A DNA stretch of 64,000 nucleotides from Desmodesmus armatus (Eukaryota > Chlorophyta > Chlorophyceae > Sphaeropleales > Scenedesmaceae), in the NCBI GenBank assembly GCA_007449985.2, contig VIIQ02000665.1, positions 62,001-126,000 on the forward strand, given 5' to 3'. Shown one piece after another: positions 57,241 to 64,000 of this stretch (the stretch's first letter is position 1; every line of letters starts with the position of its first letter). The notes under the pieces were generated by a model, which worked only from the letters and a program-made list of their open reading frames with translations, was not told the origin of the DNA and did not search any database. The position numbers and the translations under genes are program-made.

Positions 57241-60200
57241 TCAGCTCTTGATTGATGCCACGGCCTTTGTTGCTGCGTCGTCCAGGTCATCTGCTGCAAT
57301 GATGTCAATGTTGCTGGTCTTCAGGATCTTCTTGCCAGCCTCAACATTGGTGCCCTCCAGCCGCACAACCTGCACACACACACACACCAGCAGTGGTGGC
57401 TGGTTACAAACGGCAGCAGCATTCACAGCAAGACGTGCAGCAGCTGTCGGCTTTCAGCCCTAGGCTAGGGTCGCAACCACACCTCCTCCCTTGGATTTCA
57501 TCCTGCGCCTGCGGCCCTGCCGTCTTGCCTGACCGCCCTGCCATGCCTTGCACGCCTTTGCTGAACCCCTTCCTGCCTTCATGCTTCACTCAGCTAAGGT
57601 ACCTCCACGTCCAGTAGCTTTGCTGTGCCACAGTGACAGGGCCGGCCATGAAGTTTGAACAGCCTTCACTCATTTTGCTTAGGTCTCCCCCCCCCCAAAT
57701 AACCAGGCCCACTCACCAGCGGCACCTTGACTCCAACCTGCTTTGCCGCGCTGACGATGCCGCTTGCCATGACGTCACACTTCACGCTTCCTCCGAAAAG
57801 CCACCGCTACCCCCCCCCCCCCCCGCCCATCCCCACGCTGTCCCTCCACTCACCAGTGGCACCTTGACTCCGACCTGCTTTGCCGCGCTGACGATGCCGC
57901 TAGCAATGACGTCACACTTCATGATGCCTCCAAAGATGTTGACCAGGATGGCCTTCACCTGGGGGTCACTGGTCAGGATCTTGAACGCCTCAACTACCTG
58001 AGTGAGAGGGAGGTAGTAAGTGAGTGAGTGAGTGATTGAGTGAGTGAGTGAGTGAGTGAGCCACATCAGACGTGCATGCCAACAACACCAGTGTAGCCAT
58101 ACACATCAGCATGTACGTGTGATGCGCATGCGTGCAAAGGGGGGAGGGGGCCTCCGTTCAGGATGTTGCACGCCTCAACACGTTGACAATGCGAGTGAGT
58201 GAGTGAGTGGGTGTTTGCAGGGTGGGGATGGCCAGGGGGGGGGGGTATCAGCCCATGCACTCAGCTGCTGTCATCGCTACATTATACTGCTGTCATTCTC
58301 ACAGCGCACCTGTTGCTCGCTGGCGTTGCCCCCCACGTCCAGGAAATTAGCTGGTGCCCCTCCATGCAGCTTGATGATGTCCATGGTAGCCATGGCCAGT
58401 CCAGCACCGTTGACCATGCAGCCGATGTTGCCGTCCAGCCCAATGTAGTTCAAGTCGTACTTGGATGCAGCAACCTCCCTGTGTGTGTGTTGGGGGGGGG
58501 GGGGGAGCAGGGCACAGCACGGCAAAGGATGCCACAGCACGGCGGGCTTGTCATAAACTTGAGACAACGACCGTCTTGAAGGACAGACTATAGAAGCAGT
58601 TCTAAACACATTCCTGCAGGGCAGGAGTCTTGATTGCGTTCGATAGATTGATTGCGTTCAATAACGCAGGTGACTGTGCACTGTCGGCTCACTGAAGACA
58701 ACAAGCCTGGCAGCGCACCCCTGCCCCCCCCCCCTCCCGTGCTCAATATTGTTGATGTTGAGGCACAGCAATGCACAAGCACACCCCCTCTGATCCCTGT
58801 GGACCCCCCGCTTTTAGACACCTCCCCCCCCCCCCCCCCCCGCCCACTCCCACACACCACTAAACCCCCCACCTTGAGTCCAGCTGGCTCTCATCCTTCA
58901 GCTCAAAAATGTCCTTCTGCCTGTGTAACAGCAGATAGAGGTGGCACAGACATCACTCATCCACTAGCATTGACTAGAGCACACTACACACAAGGAGCCT
59001 CAGCACAACTCTATGACAGCAGACATGGCACGACGTCAGTGATCAACTGGCCATGACTATCTTAGTGTGCAAGTTATACACAAGGAGCCTCTAGCCAAGT
59101 TGTTCAACAACTGATTGCCAAGGTTGCACATTTGCATGTGTTGCGTTGCATGTCTCACCTGTATGAGGCGCTGTCATCAAAGCCCAGCTTGGCATCAGCA
59201 GCAATCAACCTGCCAGCATCATCCTCAGCAAGGGGGTTCACCTGAAGAAGTAAATCAGTAACAAGTAATTGGATGTTACACAGAACATTGCCCGTTTGGG
59301 GAGCCAACAAAAGGCTCATTGGGCAAAAGCAACTCTGAAACGAAACAAAGTGACTAACCAATCCAAGGGTGAAGGTTTTAGGGTTTAGCTGCAGTAACGT
59401 ATGCAGGATAATGGCAAGGGGATTTCGTAAGCAGGGTATGGTAGGCGAATACCGTAAGCATCATATTGAGGACTGGATAGCGCAACATATGTGAGCACCT
59501 CGATAGACAACCACAAGCCAAAGCAACGGCTCAACCCCAAGTGTGGCTAGCGGGCGTGCAACCAAAAGGATCCATCCAAACTGACCCTGCTATTCTCCCA
59601 GAAGTATGCCACGCAAATTCCAATCTGAGGGTGACAGATAAACCACCAACACCCACCTGTTCCTCGACACTTTTTTTGTCATATACCCCGCCTCCCCCCC
59701 CCCCCCCCCCCCCCCGCAACCCCTTCTATATCTCCCCTACCCATTCCGTCCCGTTGTGCCAACCCTTGCTCCTGCCCCCCGCCCCCTGCACCTTCTCACC
59801 CCCCTTCCCCCCACTGTGCAGTAACAAAAGGTTAACAAACTGTACCGCACATCACCCCTGTCCACCCCTGCCCCTGCATTCTCCCCCCCCCCCCACACAC
59901 CTGTGCCCCCGCCCCCATAAACCCCACCCACCTCCACCATCCTGTAGTATGCTACTTCGAACAGCTTGTACAGCGCCTCACTCCCCCCCCCCCCCGCTTA
60001 TGCCATCCCCTAGCCAAACCCCTGCAGTCCCCCTCCCCCCACACCCACCTCCACCATGGTGCAGTCTGCTGAGTCGAACAGCTTGTACAGCGCCTTGATT
60101 TGTTCAGCAGCAGCCTTCAGGTCACCACTAACTGCCAGACCCTTGGCCATCTGCAGGGCCTGGGCATCGGTGATGCCTGTATGGGGGGGGGGGGCAGGGC

Positions 60201-63077
60201 GAGGGGGTTTCAGGTTGGGTGGGCGTGTGGGGGTGGCGGGGGAGCAGCGGGTGTGACTGTGTGAGTGTGGGCAGGCACGGCGTCATGTGAGCCAGAACGG
60301 TGGGAGAGAATGGGGTTCAGCAACAGGGCCTGGGCATCAGTGATTATTCTACAGGGGAGATGGTGGGGTGGGTGGGTGGGGAGGGCTCAGGGCAAGGGAA
60401 AGGCATGGGCCGGCATTTCTTCTGTTTGGGAGCTCAGCCCATGCCCCAGCAGCGGCAAATGTATTGTCGCCAAATTGTATCCCGCGTGGCATAGCTTCAG
60501 TACTGACACTCCGCCACGATCACAAGCAGCAAAACCCACAGGCTGGCTGCTCTTTGTGGCATAGCCCCCCCCCCCCCCCCCAAGAAACCACCCCCTCACC
60601 TGTGCGTATGTCCACTGGTATCTTGATGATCTTGTCAGGGTACTTCTCAGCCAGGTCCTCAATGCTGGTGCCTCCCTCACTGCATGGACACAGACGGCCA
60701 GCACACCAGCCCAATCGTTGTGGCATGTTTCCCTTCACAACCCACAGTCACAGAAAACAAAAGGCCTTGCATGCAAGCATGTGCATGGTCGACCATGAGC
60801 ATTCAAGCTGTGGGGCATGGCTGGTACCACCCTCACCAACACAACCCCCCCCCCCACTCACACACACACACACAGAGGCGCACACAATCATGCAGACACT
60901 ACACAACCCCCAGGGGGACCCACGCATCACTGCTCCCCTCTTTCAGTCCCTCTGTCACCCCCGTGCGCTTGAGCCCCCCCCCCCCCCCCCACCTCCCCCC
61001 CCCACCCCCCCCCCCCCTTCCACACACCACTTACACACAAACACACATGTGTACCCCCCCCCCCTGCCCCAAACAAACAAACACACCTGCAGCCGATCAT
61101 GACTGGTCCCGCCCGGGACCAATCATGTCTTCCTGTCCAGCAGGATGGCAAAGTACATCTTACACACCAGCTTCATCTTGCGCTTCTGTCATTGCCGCGC
61201 GCTTGAGCCCACAAATTCACCCCCCCACCACCACCACCTTCACACACACCCAGACCCCCCCCCCCACACACCTGCAGCCGATCATGACTGGCCCCGCTGT
61301 CTTCCTGTCCAGCAGGATGGCAAAGTACATCTCGCGTACCAGCTTCATCTTGCGCGCAACATACAGCGTGTTGACGGGCTTGCCTGCGGGACCTGTCTGC
61401 TTGGTGACCAACGTCTGGTTGAGCATCTGCTTCGCCAGCTCAAGGGCCTGTGTGTGGGGAGTGTGTGTGTGGGGAGTGTGTGTGTGGGGGGGGGGGGTAG
61501 GGGGTTGTTGTTTCAAGGGTGTATGGGGTGTAAGGAGTGTTGGCTGACAGAGAAGGTTTCATCACCAGGTTGCCAGGCAAGAATGTTCACCAGACAGAAA
61601 CGAGGCAGGAACAGAGAGTGTGGCTAGGCGGCACCTGTCTGCTTGGTAGCCAGCGTCTAGTTCAGCCCCTGCTGTGCAAGGTCTAGAGCCTGTATGAGGT
61701 GTTGATGTGAAGGCACAACAATGCAGCAGCGCAATCTGCACAAGGTAAGCCGCTGCCGCTGCTTACCTCGTGCACTTTGCGCTAATGGGCGGAAAATGAC
61801 CCCAGGTTACTGCAACATACCTCACTACCTCCTGCTGTGATGCGTGCTGTGTTGTCTGCTGACGTTGTGAACATCAGGATGGCGATTGGCTGTGTTGTCT
61901 GCTGCATTGCCGCGAAAGCAGAAAGAAAACCCTACGTTCTAAAGGCTCACCTTGTTCACGGTGCAGATGTGCACACCACCCTTGAGCCCGTTGGTGAATG
62001 TGCCAAGGCCGCGGCCACCAGCATAGATCTGGCTCTTCAGGACTACCTGCGTAACCACCAAAGCAGCAGCAGCAGCAGCAGCAGCGGCAGCAGCACCGTA
62101 TGCCATGCGCACAAATGCAACCCAAAGTCTTCCGTCAGCTGCTGGGTCTCCTGCCCCCCCCCCTCCCCCCACCCCCCTTCTTTTCCCCCCCTCCCCCACC
62201 ACCCACCAGCCCCAGGGCCTCCTCTGTCCCCCCCCCCCCCACAAACACACACACCCTGTATCTACACAAGCACATCATCATCCTCCAGCTCAACTGCTGT
62301 GATCCTGCCTGCCGCCCACAGCTCAACACTTGAGCATACATTGCACTGCAGGTGTGTTCACAACAGACAACCCTGGCGCAAGCCTTATCAATGGAGCACA
62401 CGGTACACCCCAAGGCGCAGGAGGAAGCCCTGCTGCGGTTGCTGCTGCTGGTGCAGTAACCGCTGCTGGCACTGCTGCTGCGCACCTCGTTGTTTTCGTC
62501 CTTCATTGCTTCTGCTGCTGCCTTCACATCCTCCAGCGACTGTGCTGCTTTGCCTGGAGGCACGTTGATGCCAAACTTACTCATCAGCTCAGCACCCTGC
62601 AGCACATGACAGACGACAAGCAGCAATGCAGTTAGCGTGAAGGTGTGTGTGTGGAGGAGAGGGGGGGGGGGCGCCACATGTATTTTCCACACATGAATGC
62701 ATCGGATGGATTGTCCATCATGGACCCATCTAGGGTTGAACAGCTGGCAGGGTAGCACCTGGTCCCTGGTTGCCCTCCCCTTGAATGCAGCAACAACTGG
62801 GGGTTTTGTTCACTTTGAATGAGCAGGGAAGGTGCACACCCCATACCATACCATGGGCAGCTGTGGGGGGGCATGGTGCACGGGCAAACCGTCTGCCGTT
62901 GCTGCGCCCCACCCCTCCACAACCACGCTGCTGGTTGCCGCTATTAGAAACCGTCTGTAAGAAGCACATGCCGTCGCTTGCCTGGTATTCATGGACGTTC
63001 AGGAAGCGTAGCTGCTGCAGTTGTGCTGCATTGGCAGTTTGGGCCTGCTTCAGCAGTCTCTGCGTCGAGCGCAGCAT
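57241..63077 (-). CDS. succinyl-CoA ligase [ADP/GDP-forming] subunit beta, mitochondrial
   Basis: TCA-cycle enzyme: with the alpha subunit it converts succinyl-CoA, phosphate and NDP to succinate, CoA and NTP in the mitochondrial matrix. Minus-strand exons: 63077-62982, 62596-62486, 62046-61951, 61447-61272, 60679-60600, 60176-60049, 59241-59159, 58920-58873, 58478-58310, 57997-57854, 57369-57241; 1,260 nt, 419 aa, the usual length. The first 25 residues ([20 protein letters not shown]) are a basic, amphipathic presequence; the mature part starts near LNVHEYQ. Family signatures: [14 protein letters not shown] (ATP-grasp), [59 protein letters not shown] and [14 protein letters not shown]. Intron 1 has a GC donor (CAG|GCAAGC). 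An upstream in-frame Met (63,257) would add 60 residues but gives a poorer presequence. Confidence 0.97.
57711..57794 (-). pseudogene. decayed copy of the 3' half of SCS-beta exon 10
   Basis: Matches 57,847-57,931, including the donor region, with about ten changes; still codes [17 protein letters not shown]. It lies in intron 10 with no acceptor before it. Confidence 0.85.
58020..58062. repeat. (GAGT)n tetranucleotide run
   Basis: About ten GAGT units, one imperfect, in intron 9 beside exon 10. A shorter copy is at 58,192-58,210 beside the relic of the exon 10 start. Confidence 0.9.
58152..58200 (-). pseudogene. decayed copy of the 5' edge of SCS-beta exon 10
   Basis: Resembles 57,970-58,018 (acceptor side, coding VEAFKIL; here VEACNIL). 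It includes the flanking GAGT repeat. Confidence 0.65.
59925..59981 (-). pseudogene. decayed copy of the 3' edge of SCS-beta exon 6
   Basis: Resembles 60,042-60,098, keeping the CACCCACCTCCACCAT donor side and the AACAGCTTGTACAGCGCC core. Not open as an exon. Confidence 0.8.
60322..60352 (-). pseudogene. decayed copy of the 5' edge of SCS-beta exon 6
   Basis: AGGGCCTGGGCATCAGTGAT repeats the start of exon 6 near 60,156-60,176 with one change in the core. Confidence 0.7.
61081..61186 (-). pseudogene. decayed copy of the 3' half of SCS-beta exon 4
   Basis: Repeats 61,266-61,361 including the donor (CACCTGCAGCCGATCATGAC), with a small internal duplication (CCCGCCCGGGACCAATCATG) that breaks the frame. 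Confidence 0.85.
61632..61692 (-). pseudogene. decayed copy of the 5' edge of SCS-beta exon 4
   Basis: ACCTGTCTGCTTGGTAGCCA and the following bases resemble 61,390-61,452 with about a dozen changes. Confidence 0.75.
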
Positions 63078-64000
63078 GGTGCCAGCTGAAACGAGATTGT
63101 AGCTGCTGTAACGGTTTCCGAGCGGCAGCAGGCGCGCAACAAGCTTTGCCGACTGCAAACGGACTGGGAATGCCGGAATGATCTGAGCCAAGCTGAGAGC
63201 AGCAAGACAAACGACTTTCAAACTCTCAACACACTTGGCCAGACACACTATCAGCATTCAAAAGTCATGTGCTGTCGACCTGAGGGTGTACCTGACACTG
63301 CGTCATGAGTAATCTGCTGACATGGCTGATCTGAGTGTAAGAAAGTGAGGAACTCTGCTTACAACTGCCACCACAGCTCAGAAAGATGCAATAGTGCATT
63401 TATACAACTGGGTACACCATCAGCCCTGCAATGCTTGTATGATGAGCATGAAAGCTGGAACACAGAACAGCATGAGCTGTGTGACTCAATCGCCTTGTGC
63501 AACCATCACAACAAGCTGCCAAGATTAATACAATCTACAAGCCCCAACAGCAGCCCAGCCACTTTCGTCAGCCCCTCGCTGCGATGCCCAGACTCACTGA
63601 TTGGCAGCAGCTGCTGCTGCTCTCAACTTGTGCTGATGCATGACATCTGCTCCACCTGGTTGTTACATCATCAGCCAGAGATTAAAATGTCTCTGGCTGC
63701 GGCACTTCTGGCTTGAGGGAGCCCTCAAGGTCTGCACTTTGCCCAACCTGTACAGTTACACATGTGCTGCTGCATGCGCATCTGCTCTTCCTGGTTACAG
63801 TTGTTGTACCTCCTGGTTGTTGTACTAACAAACACACATCAAACGGTCTCTGGCTGCGACACTTCCTGGCCCAACTCGTTGGCAGGGAGGTCTGAAATAT
63901 ACACGATTTCGAACACCAGGACAATCCTTTGCCCTTTGCCTCCTCCCCTTATTGGCTGGGCCCGAAGGGCGTAGTATATAGCGGTCGCAGTTCGACCTAG
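63078..64000. other. region upstream of succinyl-CoA ligase beta
   Basis: Should contain the promoter and 5' leader (read leftward). A diverged tandem duplication of about 190 bases is visible between 63,600 and 63,900 (CTCTGGCTGCGGCACTTCTG at 63,690 and CTCTGGCTGCGACACTTCCT at 63,847). No gene is recognised to the window end. Confidence 0.5.

Overview
This window is nuclear DNA of a green alga, most likely a chlorophycean (Chlamydomonadales-like; that rank is inference). It has GT-AG introns, GC-rich exons with long Gln/Ala/Ser tracts from CAG/GCA runs, a plant-type half-size ABCA transporter, a plant-type mitochondrial succinyl-CoA ligase beta subunit and a plant-type RING-CH protein. There are no bacterial operons. 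Gene models below were built by hand by following protein similarity across splice sites. Reading phases close for every exon of the five main genes, which is strong internal support.

Layout. 40-10,300 (+): ABCA transporter, 17 exons, about 1,376 aa. 10,301-14,000: mostly empty, with an antisense armadillo (ARM) pseudogene at 13,300-13,740. 14,000-44,320: a cluster of related loci built on one ancestral ARM / coiled-coil / protein-kinase gene. Locus A (+, 14,435-18,660) is intact but has lost the kinase domain. Locus B (+, 22,364-23,772) keeps the ARM exon and a dead kinase tail. Locus C (-, 29,499-38,719) is the full gene, 1,009 aa, carrying a 5'-truncated LINE in one intron and another expansion in a second intron. 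Locus D (-, 42,327-43,775) is a tandem copy of the 5' part of C whose second exon is split by a 2.7-kb insertion. About 2 kb of 3' flank was copied with A, B and C; the flanks of B and C face each other tail to tail.

44,560-46,030: satellite array. 46,030-50,660: repeat-rich, with a probable minus-strand gene that has an in-frame TAG, a 125-bp palindrome and a CTG/Q-rich minisatellite. 50,668-53,020 (+): RING-CH protein of 461 aa whose start codon is an exon by itself. 53,021-57,240: no recognisable gene. 57,241-63,077 (-): succinyl-CoA ligase beta, 11 exons, 419 aa, with introns full of C homopolymers and decayed copies of its own exon edges. 63,078-64,000: upstream region.

The housekeeping genes (ABCA, SCS-beta, RING-CH) are unrelated neighbours. 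The interest lies in the ARM-coil-kinase cluster, which shows domain loss, tandem duplication by microhomology, inverted duplication and insertions in one place, and in the repeated finding of short decayed exon-edge duplicates inside introns.
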